Position numbers and translations under genes: made by a program. From contig NZ_JAGGKV010000012.1 in the NCBI RefSeq assembly GCF_017874035.1, positions 1-64,000 on the forward strand: DNA of 64,000 bases, written 5' to 3'. The DNA comes from Paenibacillus aceris. Its GTDB lineage: Bacteria; Bacillota; Bacilli; Paenibacillales; NBRC-103111. The notes under the pieces were generated by a model. It saw nothing but the letters and a program-made list of their open reading frames with translations. It was not told where the DNA came from and searched no databases. Shown one piece after another: positions 35,430-44,041 of the stretch (positions are counted from its first letter, which is position 1; each line of letters opens with the position of its first letter).

Positions 35430-36866
35430 ATGACGCTAAGAACAAAGTTGTCTCTAATGTACTCTTTCATTTTAATGTTGACCTTGGTTGTGTTTGGAAC
35501 GGCACTTTATGCTTTTTTGAATCTATCTATCTATAACGATATAAAGAAAATTTTGGCATATGAAGTGAATACTATCCATGAATCTATGTCGTATGAACTC
35601 ACCGTTTCCCCAACAGCTTGGAATCTGTTTATCCAATTTGATGAACGTGAAATGCTCCAAAAAGGTCTTCTTTTTCAAATTACGAATTTTTCCAATGGCC
35701 TAGTTTCGAAATCAAACAGTTTAAACAATATCGAGCTGCCTGTACAAAGAGAAAAAGCTGAATTAGGTAAGCCTTTTTATGATCGTGTCTCCATGTATGG
35801 TTCGACAATTCTAGTTTATACTTATCCGTTATACATAAAAGATAAAATGGTAGGGACTATTCAATCTGGCGTAACGATTAACCAATATGAAAGTTTTTTT
35901 AGAAACCTTCGCATTATTTTGTATATGCTTACCATCCTAGTTATTTTGCTAACTATTCTATCAGGAGTCTACTTCTCAAAGCTATTTTTAAGTCCCATAT
36001 ATGTATTAATTCAAAAACTAGATCGAATAAGAAGTACAGGGGAACTATCTGAAAGAATTCATTTTCATAATTCCAAAGACGAGATCGGCCAGATCGCAGT
36101 GGCTATTAACTCCATGTTGGACAGCATACAAAACAGTTACTCGAAAATAAATCAGTTATACCTAACCCAGCAAAGGTTTACCGCCGATGCATCGCATGAG
36201 TTGAGAACACCTCTTACATCTATTTTAGGAAATGCACAATTACTGAAAAAGGTTTGGGAAAAGACGTCGGAAGCTAACATGGATCACCAGATGTTAACCA
36301 GTTCATTAGAATGTATAAACGATATTGTAGAGGAATCTGAAAGAATGAAGAAGTTAATAGGAGACTTGCTGCATTTGGCGAGATCTGACTCCGGCATAAA
36401 TTTGGATTTAAGAAAAGTTGAATTGAAACCTGTCGTAGAATCGATTGTTCGTAAGGTAGAAGTGCTTCCTAAGCATGTGTCTTGGCATGTAAATGATCTT
36501 CACTTATTAGATAACGTTCATATTTGGGGGAATAGCGACTATTTACAGCAATTAATTTTCATCTTCATTGAGAATGCTTTTAAATACACTTTGGTTGGAA
36601 CAGTAGAATTATATATCAAGACAAGAGATCAAATGGTAGGTATTTGCATAAAAGATACAGGAATTGGAATGGATAAATCTGAAATTCCGTATATCTTTGA
36701 TAGGTTTTATAGAGCGGACCATTCAAGAGGAGAAATCGAGGGTACCGGCTTAGGATTGTCGATAGCCAAACTAATAATTGACGAACACACTGCTTCTGTT
36801 GATGTTACAAGTGCTAAAGGAACAGGTTCGACATTCACTTTATGGTTTAAGGTAATCACCGTATGA
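35430..36866 (+). CDS. Orphan sensor histidine kinase (OmpR-partner type)
   Basis: A 478-residue membrane kinase: helix near residues 8-30, extracellular sensor of about 130 residues, second helix near 163-185, HAMP domain (to about 235), then the kinase core. The phospho-acceptor is His256 in FTADASHELRTPLTS; the ATP site shows FIFIENAFKYT, KDTGIGMDKSEIPYIFDRFYRAD and GTGLGLSIAK. Such kinases are normally encoded right after their response regulator, but none is nearby. Base composition is clearly more AT-rich than its neighbours. The start ATG is in frame nine bases after an alternative TTG. Confidence 0.9.
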   Translation: MTLRTKLSLMYSFILMLTLVVFGTALYAFLNLSIYNDIKKILAYEVNTIHESMSYELTVSPTAWNLFIQFDEREMLQKGLLFQITNFSNGLVSKSNSLNNIELPVQREKAELGKPFYDRVSMYGSTILVYTYPLYIKDKMVGTIQSGVTINQYESFFRNLRIILYMLTILVILLTILSGVYFSKLFLSPIYVLIQKLDRIRSTGELSERIHFHNSKDEIGQIAVAINSMLDSIQNSYSKINQLYLTQQRFTADASHELRTPLTSILGNAQLLKKVWEKTSEANMDHQMLTSSLECINDIVEESERMKKLIGDLLHLARSDSGINLDLRKVELKPVVESIVRKVEVLPKHVSWHVNDLHLLDNVHIWGNSDYLQQLIFIFIENAFKYTLVGTVELYIKTRDQMVGICIKDTGIGMDKSEIPYIFDRFYRADHSRGEIEGTGLGLSIAKLIIDEHTASVDVTSAKGTGSTFTLWFKVITV

Positions 36867-37150
36867 GAGACGGCTCAATTCTCTTTTGGAATTTGATCTC
36901 GATCAATTATTGTTCGAAGGCGGGCTGTCTGACCCGGCCTAAAACATAGGTAAGTCACAAGCCTGGATGAATCAAAATGCTGATTCTTCCGGGTTTATTT
37001 TTGTCGGCCAACAAAATTTATCAATTGAAAGCACAAAAATTATCATGTGAAAGCGTGTCCAATCTCTCTAAAATTAGGCTTACAAAAAGATGATCTAAGG
37101 GATAAACCTAGTCATTACAACATTATAGATCAAGGAATGAGGGGGAGCAC
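36867..37150. other. Intergenic region between the kinase and the importer
   Basis: Apart from the terminator at 36959-37003 and the GAGGGGGAGC ribosome site of the next gene I see no gene or clear element. A short GC-rich stretch (about 36911-36945) stands out in AT-rich surroundings. Confidence 0.5.
36959..37003 (+). terminator. Terminator after the histidine kinase gene
   Basis: AAGCCTGGATGAATCA pairs with TGATTCTTCCGGGTTT around AATGC, followed by ATTTTTG. Confidence 0.75.
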
Positions 37151-38035
37151 ATGAGTAACATGATGCAAAAGAGAGTGCTTGTTTTTTCTTTTCTGGCATT
37201 GCCGGTTGGATTATTACTGTTATTTCTGATTTATCCAACAGTGAAGCTGTTTGAATACAGTATGACTGACTGGAATGGGATCAGCAGGGAACTGCACTTT
37301 GTAGGATTTGATAATTATTTGAAAGCGCTCAAAATGTCGCAGGTTTGGCAATCGCTTTCGAACAACTGGCTTTATTTTATCATCCATGCGTTGTTAATTC
37401 CGTTTGAGATTTTATTAGCGGTTATGTTAAATGCCAAGATGAGAGCCAGTGAATTTTTTCGCTCTATCATTCTACTGCCCTACATCATCAATGGTGTAGC
37501 TGTCGCTTACATTTTCAGCTATTTGTACAACCCGGTGAACGGTCCGGTCAACGAGCTGTTAACGGCCGTCGGCTTGGAAGGTTGGATTCATAACTGGCTT
37601 AGTGATGTGAAAATTGTAAACTATTCGCTTGTTGCTATCTCGCTATGGCGGTTTGCAGGGTTTCATATCATCTTATTCCTGGCTGGCGTCCAGTCCATCC
37701 CGAACGATCTGTATGAAGCTGCAACCATTGACAGAGCAAATAAAGTGCAGCAGATTCGTTATATCGTTCTGCCAGGTATTCGCCGCGTCATTGAAATTAT
37801 CTTGTTCTTGAATATTCGGGGAGCACTCCAAGTATTCGATATTCCTTTTCTGGTTACACAAGGCGGTCCTGGAACTTCAAGTAGCACGTTCACCATTTTC
37901 ACGATCAATACAGCATTTAAGTTCAATAGTTTTGGTTTAGCTTCGGCAATGGCCATTATTTTGATGATTATGATCATCGCATTCAGTTTCATTCAAAACT
38001 TATTGATCCGTGAGAAGGGAGAAAAATCATCATGA
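37151..38035 (+). CDS. ABC sugar importer permease, MalF/UgpA type
   Basis: A 294-residue permease with six membrane helices and the EAA loop YEAATIDRANKVQQIRYIVLPGI. Family text includes DWNGISRELHFVGFDNY near the start and FDIPFLVTQGGPGTSSSTF near the end. It needs a MalG-type partner and a binding protein. The partner gene, overlapping its stop by four bases, is broken (see next entry) and no binding protein gene is present, so the importer is probably dead. Confidence 0.92.
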   Translation: MSNMMQKRVLVFSFLALPVGLLLLFLIYPTVKLFEYSMTDWNGISRELHFVGFDNYLKALKMSQVWQSLSNNWLYFIIHALLIPFEILLAVMLNAKMRASEFFRSIILLPYIINGVAVAYIFSYLYNPVNGPVNELLTAVGLEGWIHNWLSDVKIVNYSLVAISLWRFAGFHIILFLAGVQSIPNDLYEAATIDRANKVQQIRYIVLPGIRRVIEIILFLNIRGALQVFDIPFLVTQGGPGTSSSTFTIFTINTAFKFNSFGLASAMAIILMIMIIAFSFIQNLLIREKGEKSS

Positions 38036-39042
38036 GTATGTCCCAAACAGAGACTGCTATCAATCCAAACAAATTGGAAAAGGCTGAAATGCTTTCCTTC
38101 CTCGGTAAAACGCTTTATTACGTCATTCTAGCCATCATTACGTTAATTATTTTCGTTCCGCTGCTTGTCGTTGTTTTCGCAGCTTTCAAAACATCGCCGG
38201 AGCTCGCGGCAACATCGCCGTTTTCGCTTCCGAAGAGCTGGTCGCTTCACAATTTTGCCGTTGCGTTTGAGAAAGCGAATATGCTAGTCGGCTTTGTTAA
38301 CTCGCTCAGCATGGCGGATATTACCGTAGCTTTCGACGCTGATACCATCGACTTTGTATCCGTAGATCCGTTAATTTCTGGATTTACTGAGGTTCAGACT
38401 CAAACCGACGTACCCGGCCAAATTCGGATTATCGCTGTGAGCCAAGGGAATACGGGAGTGGTAACGGCAAGCGGAGATGTATTTAAATTCAATTGGATCG
38501 CGAAGCCGAATCACCCGTCCACGACAACGAATCTGGTACTGACCAAAGTAGCTGTTTCCAACGGGCTGGGGCAGAAGTTGGATGCTACTCCCGCTAATCT
38601 GACGGTTTCGATTACGGCGATAGATAAGACATTGCTGCAGACGGTCATCGGCTTGGCGCAGTCCATTTATGATCATGCGGTAGAAGGAACCCATTTCGGA
38701 CAGTATGCGGCCGGCTCCAAAGCAGTGCTGCTATCCGCGATTCAAGCTGCCACTGCCATCTATTCGGATCCTGCAGCTACGCAGCAGCATCTGGAAGACT
38801 CAGCCATTGCGTTAAACCAAGCGCTACAAGCCTTTAGCGGACAGATCATTACGGTTTATGCGCCGGGAGATGTCAATGGGGATAACGCCATCGATATTGG
38901 AGACTTAGGCAAAGCAGCCGTGCATTACGGGAAGACAGCGGCTAGCAGCGACTGGAATGAGGCGAAAAGTGCGGATATCAATCATGACAACAAGATTAGC
39001 ATCGTGGATATCGTAAGTATCGCTAAACTGATCCTGCAATAA
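38032..39042 (+). CDS. Chimeric protein: MalG-type permease N-terminus fused to cohesin-like/FIVAR/dockerin tail
   Basis: A 336-residue open frame built from two unrelated proteins. Residues 1-92 are the start of a MalG-type permease (single helix at about 27-50, then FAAFKTSPELAA...LPKSWSLHNFAVAFEKANMLVGFVNSL). From about 93 on it is the end of a secreted enzyme: a cohesin-like beta domain (MADITVAFDADTIDFVSVDPL...), a FIVAR-like helical segment (about 198-268) and a type I dockerin with two calcium loops (DVNGDNAIDIGDL at 280-292, DINHDNKISIVDI at 315-327). The join lies near 38302-38316. Permease helices 2-6 and the EAA loop are missing. Start and overlap with the preceding permease are intact, so it is probably expressed. 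Misassembly must be excluded. Confidence 0.88.
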   Translation: MSMSQTETAINPNKLEKAEMLSFLGKTLYYVILAIITLIIFVPLLVVVFAAFKTSPELAATSPFSLPKSWSLHNFAVAFEKANMLVGFVNSLSMADITVAFDADTIDFVSVDPLISGFTEVQTQTDVPGQIRIIAVSQGNTGVVTASGDVFKFNWIAKPNHPSTTTNLVLTKVAVSNGLGQKLDATPANLTVSITAIDKTLLQTVIGLAQSIYDHAVEGTHFGQYAAGSKAVLLSAIQAATAIYSDPAATQQHLEDSAIALNQALQAFSGQIITVYAPGDVNGDNAIDIGDLGKAAVHYGKTAASSDWNEAKSADINHDNKISIVDIVSIAKLILQ

Positions 39043-39217
39043 CGATCTATCAGAAACGGAGGAGAAAGGAGAGCACTATCTCTATAACCAGTGCTCGGTT
39101 CAACGTTAAGTTGGCCCGGGCACTGTGCCATTTCTAGGCTTGTAAACTTTGAGTCTAATGAATAAAATGAGATTGTCGTGTTGTAGTAGGCTTATTATCG
39201 TAACGGAGGCGATCGGA

Positions 39218-40045
39218 ATGAAGTTGGTCATGATGGGGGATTTTCATTATTCGCATCTGGGGAATGCAGCAGAGGAAGTACTTGAAGCCCAAGAGAGGGC
39301 TTATGCGGCTATGCTGCAAACGTTTGTGGAGATGGAAGCGGATTTCCATATTTCTTTGGGCGATTTGACGCACGATGGTTTACCGGGGGAGTTGGACTAT
39401 GTGTTTCAGCGGTTAAAAGGCAGCGGACGCCGGTTCGTCCATGTGCTTGGCAATCATGACGCTCACTCCATGACCAAAGATGAGATTATGAGCCTGACCG
39501 CTCAACAGCGCTATCATGCGATTCACAACGAAGAGGCGACGCTCATTTTTCTGGATACCACCAAAGAAATGAACCCCTCCGATTGGGGAGGAGAGCTCGA
39601 TGCCGAGCAGTTGGCTTGGCTGCAAACTGAGCTGGCGCAAGCGGGCACTAAGCCTGTCATGATTTTTGCTCATCATCCGGTGTATGGCACGACCGCTCGA
39701 TCAACATTGGATAAATTGTCCATAAATCCAGAACTGGATATGAAAGCTGTCCTTCATACCGCAGCAGGTTCCGGGTTCTACTTCTGCGGGCACAACCATG
39801 AGAATTCCATCGTGAAGCAGGAGAATTGGCACTATATACAGACGGCTGCATGTCTGGATGTTCCTGCTTTTAGAATCGTTGACATCAGAGACGGGCAGGT
39901 AACAATCGACCTTGTTTCGATAGACGAACCGATGCTTGCAGACAATATGGCCTTGGTCAAAAGCAGCATGTCGGGCTTTCATCCACTCGAGGGAGCCAGA
40001 GGCAGCGAGGCGGATTGGAGCTTGGTCGTAGACGTCAAGGGTTAA
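39218..40045 (+). CDS. Calcineurin-like metallophosphoesterase
   Basis: A 275-residue phosphoesterase with all metal motifs: GDFHYSH at the start, SLGDLTHDG, GNHD, HHPVYG and GHNH. Substrate unknown; relatives act on cyclic nucleotides, phosphodiesters or phosphoproteins. The ATG at 39218 follows GGAGG; the longer frame upstream has no ribosome site. Its stop codon shares bases with that of the convergent LysR gene. Confidence 0.88.
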   Translation: MKLVMMGDFHYSHLGNAAEEVLEAQERAYAAMLQTFVEMEADFHISLGDLTHDGLPGELDYVFQRLKGSGRRFVHVLGNHDAHSMTKDEIMSLTAQQRYHAIHNEEATLIFLDTTKEMNPSDWGGELDAEQLAWLQTELAQAGTKPVMIFAHHPVYGTTARSTLDKLSINPELDMKAVLHTAAGSGFYFCGHNHENSIVKQENWHYIQTAACLDVPAFRIVDIRDGQVTIDLVSIDEPMLADNMALVKSSMSGFHPLEGARGSEADWSLVVDVKG

Positions 40046-40932
40046 GGCTCATTATCGGAAAGCTTTTGGCTAAACGAAATAAATTCACGCATGGCATAAG
40101 ATACATAGTGATCCTTAGGCCAAATGATAACTAAATTCCACGGGATAGAAGGCTCTGTTAGAGGTAAGGTGAGTACCTCAGGACTGGTGATTTTGCTGCA
40201 AATGGTCTCGGGGATGATGGAGATGCCTGCCTTCGATGCCACCATCTCGGCCAACAGGTCCCACTGTGAGCTTTCATATACAACGGAGGGGTCGAATCCA
40301 ACGGTTCGACAGGCATGAATCACATGATTTCGGACTGCATAGCCGCTGGGAAACAGAATAAAGGGTTCACTTCTAAGCTGCAGGAGGGACACACTGGATT
40401 GCTTTGCGAGCGGGTGCTCACGATGGATAATCAGAGCTAATTTTTGATAGATAAAAGGCAGGGTTTCAAAGGCGGACGTATCCACAGGTCCTACGACGAC
40501 ACCAAGATCCAGCTTGCGGTTATGAACAAGGTTTTCCACATGTTTAGCGCCTTCTTCGACTATTTGAAAATGAATGCTGGGATGTATGGTTTGGAATTTC
40601 GCGATCACGCGCGCAAAGAAAACGGAGCCAACTACCGGGGGGAGCCCGATGGTAATGGTTCCTTTTTTTAGGTTGGCCACATCATCTAATACGAGATGAA
40701 GATCTTGAACGGCCTGCACGATGACCCCGATTTGCTGAACGGCGGCCTGCCCCGAGTCCGTCAATTGGACGTACTTACCGGAACGGTCAAATAGAGTGGC
40801 GCCCAGTTCCTCTTCTATATTTTTCACCATTTTGCTAAGGGTAGGTTGGGTAAGGTGAAGGGCTTCGGCGGCCTTGGTAAAGTTCATATGTTTAGCAATC
40901 TCAAGCAGGTAATGTAACTGGCGTATATCCAA
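40042..40932 (-). CDS. LysR-family transcriptional regulator
   Basis: A 296-residue regulator: winged helix-turn-helix at residues 1-60 (MDIRQLHYLLEIAKHMNFTKAAEALHLTQPTLSKMVKNIEEELG) and an effector-binding domain from about 90. TTG start preceded by GGGGAT. It is divergent from the ketone-body operon, the classic layout for a LysR activator of its neighbour; the effector may be an operon substrate such as 3-hydroxybutyrate or acetoacetate. Its 3' end overlaps the phosphoesterase gene tail to tail. Confidence 0.9.
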   Translation of the reverse strand: MDIRQLHYLLEIAKHMNFTKAAEALHLTQPTLSKMVKNIEEELGATLFDRSGKYVQLTDSGQAAVQQIGVIVQAVQDLHLVLDDVANLKKGTITIGLPPVVGSVFFARVIAKFQTIHPSIHFQIVEEGAKHVENLVHNRKLDLGVVVGPVDTSAFETLPFIYQKLALIIHREHPLAKQSSVSLLQLRSEPFILFPSGYAVRNHVIHACRTVGFDPSVVYESSQWDLLAEMVASKAGISIIPETICSKITSPEVLTLPLTEPSIPWNLVIIWPKDHYVSYAMREFISFSQKLSDNEP

Positions 40933-41056
40933 AGGATCATCCCCGACCTATAGCTTTTTTTCATTAATGTGATTCCAAATATGAATTTTACCTTGTGAGA
41001 ATCTGCATGTAAACTAAAACTAAGTGAAACGTTACCAATTTCGTCACATTTTCGGG

Positions 41057-41077
41057 TTTGTGAAAGCGCTTCACAAA
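41057..41077 (+). promoter_or_regulatory. 21-bp perfect dyad upstream of the ketone-body operon
   Basis: Arms TTTGTGAA and TTCACAAA around AGCGC, ending 22 bases before the permease start. It contains a T-N11-A LysR-type box (41061-41073) and also resembles a CcpA cre site (TGAAAGCGCTTCA) that lacks one base of the consensus spacing. Either LysR operator or catabolite-repression site is possible. Confidence 0.6.
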
Positions 41078-41099
41078 TAATCATAAAGGAGACCGAACC

Positions 41100-42479
41100 A
41101 TGTTTGTTGAGATCATTGCGATTGTGTTATCCCTAGGCCTTCTGATGTTTTTTGCTTACAGAGGTTACCCTGTTATCGTGTTCGCTCCTATTTTCACCTT
41201 GCTGGCAGTATGGATTTCGGGTATTGCCTTAATGCCGAGCTATACTGAAGTGTATATGCTGAACGCAGCCAATTATGTGAAAAGCTTTTTCCCGATTTTC
41301 TTATTAGGCGCTGTGTTTGGTAAGGTCATGGAATTGAACGGTGCGGCATCCTCTATCGCCCAATCGCTAGTGAAAGCACTGGGTTCCAAAAGAGCCATGC
41401 TCTCTGTCGTTCTTGCCTGCGGCATCCTGACGTATGGTGGTGTTTCCTTATTTGTAGTAGCGTTTGCCGTATATCCGTTCGCGGTTTCAATCTTTCGCGA
41501 AGCGAATATTCCTAAGAGATTAATCCCTGGTACCATTGCTTTGGGCGCCTTTACTTTTACTATGGATGCGCTTCCAGGAACGCCGCAAATTCAGAATATT
41601 ATTCCTACAACTTATTTTGGCACAGATTCCTATGCGGCTCCAATTCTCGGTATTGTCGGCGGTCTGCTCGTATTTGGCTTAGGGTTGTTCTGGTTGGAGC
41701 GCCGGCGCAGGCAGGCCGAAGCTGCGGGTGAAGGGTATGGTCAAGGACATAAGAATGAGCCTGATATGTTGGACGATCAGAAATTTCCGAACCTGTGGGT
41801 GTCGATCATCCCGTTGGTTCTGGTCCTGGTATTTAACTATTTGCTGAGCAGAGGCTTCTTGACGGTAAATAACTGGTATTCCGCAGATCTTTTGAAAACA
41901 TTTAATATCGCAAATGTGAAAACGGTTTCATCGTCCTGGGCATTGATTGTGGCCTTGCTCATCGGTATTCTCTCCGCGATTTGCATTAATGCACGCGTTG
42001 TTCACAGCAAATTGGCGGCGGGATTAACGGCTGCGGCTATGGGGGCACTACTGGCTATTTTCAACACTGCCTCTGAGGTAGGTTTTGGTAATGTGGTGAA
42101 AACACTGCCAGGCTTCAAAGCCATCCAAAGCTGGATCTTAGGCTTGAGTTCTCATCCGCTTATCTCGGAGGCCATTTCCGTGAATGTCTTAGCGGGTGTA
42201 ACGGGCTCCGCATCAGGAGGTTTGTCCATCGCTTTGGAGGTCATGGGCAAACAGTATTTGGAAGCTGCAAACGCAGCCGGAATTAGTCCGGAATTGCTGC
42301 ATCGGATTGCTTCTATGGCTTCAGGTGGTATGGATACACTCCCGCATAACGGGGCCGTTATCACACTTCTGGCCATTACCGGACTCACACATCGTCAATC
42401 CTACAAAGATATTTTTGCCATTACGGTTATCAAAACAGTAACGGTATTAGTGCTCGCAATCCTATTATCTATTTTTTAG
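41100..42479 (+). CDS. GntP-family permease, likely for 3-hydroxybutyrate
   Basis: A 459-residue membrane transporter with about twelve helices of the gluconate:H+ symporter (GntP) family; typical text FFPIFLLGAVFGKVMELNGAASSIAQSLV and GVTGSASGGLSIALEVMG...MASGGMDTLPHNGAVITLL. The family includes gluconate and 3-hydroxybutyrate permeases; the downstream genes favour hydroxybutyrate or acetoacetate, as in the Bacillus subtilis yxjC-scoAB-yxjF set. AAAGGAG precedes the ATG. First gene of a five-gene operon. Confidence 0.88.
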   Translation: MFVEIIAIVLSLGLLMFFAYRGYPVIVFAPIFTLLAVWISGIALMPSYTEVYMLNAANYVKSFFPIFLLGAVFGKVMELNGAASSIAQSLVKALGSKRAMLSVVLACGILTYGGVSLFVVAFAVYPFAVSIFREANIPKRLIPGTIALGAFTFTMDALPGTPQIQNIIPTTYFGTDSYAAPILGIVGGLLVFGLGLFWLERRRRQAEAAGEGYGQGHKNEPDMLDDQKFPNLWVSIIPLVLVLVFNYLLSRGFLTVNNWYSADLLKTFNIANVKTVSSSWALIVALLIGILSAICINARVVHSKLAAGLTAAAMGALLAIFNTASEVGFGNVVKTLPGFKAIQSWILGLSSHPLISEAISVNVLAGVTGSASGGLSIALEVMGKQYLEAANAAGISPELLHRIASMASGGMDTLPHNGAVITLLAITGLTHRQSYKDIFAITVIKTVTVLVLAILLSIF

Positions 42480-42503
42480 TCGTACACAATGGAGGTAAAC
42501 GCA

Positions 42504-43289
42504 ATGACAAGGTTTTTGGAAAATAGAGTGGCGTTGATAACAGGCGCTGCAAGCGGTATTGGACTAGAGATCGCTCGTACTTATGCACGGGAAGGAGCCA
42601 AGGTGGTCATTTCCGACATGAATGGGGAGCAGGCGAGTCTGGCTGCGCATAATCTACAGCAAGAAGGCTATGAAGCTATAGGGATCAAGTGCGACGTAAC
42701 GCAGGAGCCGCAATTTGTTCGAGCCATTGAAACAGTGGTTCAAACCTATAAACGATTAGACATTCTCGTGAATAATGCGGGGCTGCAGCATGTGGCTCCC
42801 ATCGAAGAATTCCCCGTGGAGAAGTTTAATTTCATGCTCCAGGTAATGTTGACGGGCGCTTTTATCGGCATTAAATATGCGTTTCCTATAATGAAGGATC
42901 AAGGCTTTGGACGGATCATTAATATGGCTTCAATTAACGGCGTCATTGGATTTGCAGGCAAAGCCGCCTATAACAGCGCTAAACATGGATTAATTGGCTT
43001 AACGAAGGTAGCGGCACTCGAAGGAGCAGCCCACGGCATAACCGTGAATGCCCTATGTCCGGGTTATGTCGATACGCCGCTTGTGAGAGGGCAGCTGCAG
43101 GATTTAGCCAAAACGCGGAATGTTCCTCTGGAAAGTGTGCTGGAAGAAGTCATTTACCCATTGGTTCCACAAAGACGGCTTCTGGCCGTAGAGGAAATTG
43201 CAGATTACGCGATGTTAATTGCCAGCGATAAATTGCGGGGAGTCACGGGGGCATCGCTGTTAATCGACGGCGGATACACAGCCCAGTAG
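42504..43289 (+). CDS. 3-hydroxybutyrate dehydrogenase (short-chain dehydrogenase)
   Basis: A 261-residue SDR enzyme: cofactor loop TGAASGIG (near residue 13), NNAG, and the active-site Tyr156-x-x-x-Lys160 (YNSAK). The text NNAGLQHVAPIEEFPVEKF and MASINGVIGFAGKAAYNSAKHG is characteristic of D-3-hydroxybutyrate dehydrogenase. It oxidises 3-hydroxybutyrate to acetoacetate with NAD+. The ATG at 42504 follows GGAGGT; an in-frame ATG at 42489 precedes that site. It lies 24 bases after the permease gene. Confidence 0.92.
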   Translation: MTRFLENRVALITGAASGIGLEIARTYAREGAKVVISDMNGEQASLAAHNLQQEGYEAIGIKCDVTQEPQFVRAIETVVQTYKRLDILVNNAGLQHVAPIEEFPVEKFNFMLQVMLTGAFIGIKYAFPIMKDQGFGRIINMASINGVIGFAGKAAYNSAKHGLIGLTKVAALEGAAHGITVNALCPGYVDTPLVRGQLQDLAKTRNVPLESVLEEVIYPLVPQRRLLAVEEIADYAMLIASDKLRGVTGASLLIDGGYTAQ

Positions 43290-43333
43290 AGATAAATATT
43301 CAACTTAGGGATCGGGAGAGGAGATGAATCAGC

Positions 43334-44041
43334 ATGAGCAAGCTATATTCTTCCATGGAGGAAGCTGTAGCGGATATTCGCGACGGAGCTACGCTAATCG
43401 TTGGCGGTTTCGGGCTTTGCGGAATTCCGGAGAATTTGATTGCGGCGCTTAAGAAGCAAGGAACCAAAGATTTATGCGTAGTCAGCAATAACTGCGGGGT
43501 CGATGATTGTGGACTTGGTCTTCTGCTGGCGAATAAACAAATTAAGAAAATGATTTCCTCCTACGTAGGAGAAAACAAAACATTTGAGCAGCAATTCCTG
43601 AGCGGGGAGCTCGAAGTAGAGCTGGTCCCCCAAGGTACGCTTGCCGAACGAATTCGCGCAGGCGGTGCGGGGATTCCGGGGTTTTATACAGCTTCAGGCG
43701 TAGGCACTTTAGTTGCAGAAGGCAAAGAGCATAAAGAGTTTGATGGGCGCACCTACCTGCTCGAAAAAGGGATTGTTGGCGATTTTGCCTTAGTCAAAGC
43801 TTGGAAAGCTGACCCCCTGGGCAATCTGGTTTTCCGTAAAACATCGCGCAACTTCAATCCGCTGGCGGCAACAGCCGGGAAAGTGACGATTGTTGAGGTA
43901 GAAGAAATTGTACCGTTAGGAGAACTGAATCCGGACGATATTCATACGCCTGGCATTTATGTGCAGCGGATTGTGAAGGGTGCGTCCTATGAGAAACGGA
44001 TCGAGCGTCTCACCGTTCGCAGTAAGGAGGTATCGGAATGA
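43334..44041 (+). CDS. scoA: 3-oxoacid CoA-transferase subunit A
   Basis: A 235-residue alpha subunit of succinyl-CoA:3-ketoacid CoA-transferase. It starts MSKLYSSMEEAVADIRDGATLIVGGFGLCGIPENLI, with the glycine-rich CoA-binding loop GGFGLCGIP. It transfers CoA from succinyl-CoA to acetoacetate together with subunit B. Its stop overlaps the start of the B gene by four bases (ATGA), giving equal translation of the two subunits. Confidence 0.94.
   Translation: MSKLYSSMEEAVADIRDGATLIVGGFGLCGIPENLIAALKKQGTKDLCVVSNNCGVDDCGLGLLLANKQIKKMISSYVGENKTFEQQFLSGELEVELVPQGTLAERIRAGGAGIPGFYTASGVGTLVAEGKEHKEFDGRTYLLEKGIVGDFALVKAWKADPLGNLVFRKTSRNFNPLAATAGKVTIVEVEEIVPLGELNPDDIHTPGIYVQRIVKGASYEKRIERLTVRSKEVSE

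Noticed and set aside
36905..36950. Gene remnant in the GC-rich stretch after the histidine kinase
   Set aside because: Too short to translate into anything recognisable.
39071..39096. Terminator after the chimera gene
   Set aside because: GAGCACT/AGTGCTC forms a stem but no T-run follows, so termination is not supported.
41024..41037. Second cre-like or operator site (GTGAAACGTTAC)
   Set aside because: It matches the cre consensus only with a missing base and is not symmetric enough to claim beside the 41057-41077 dyad.
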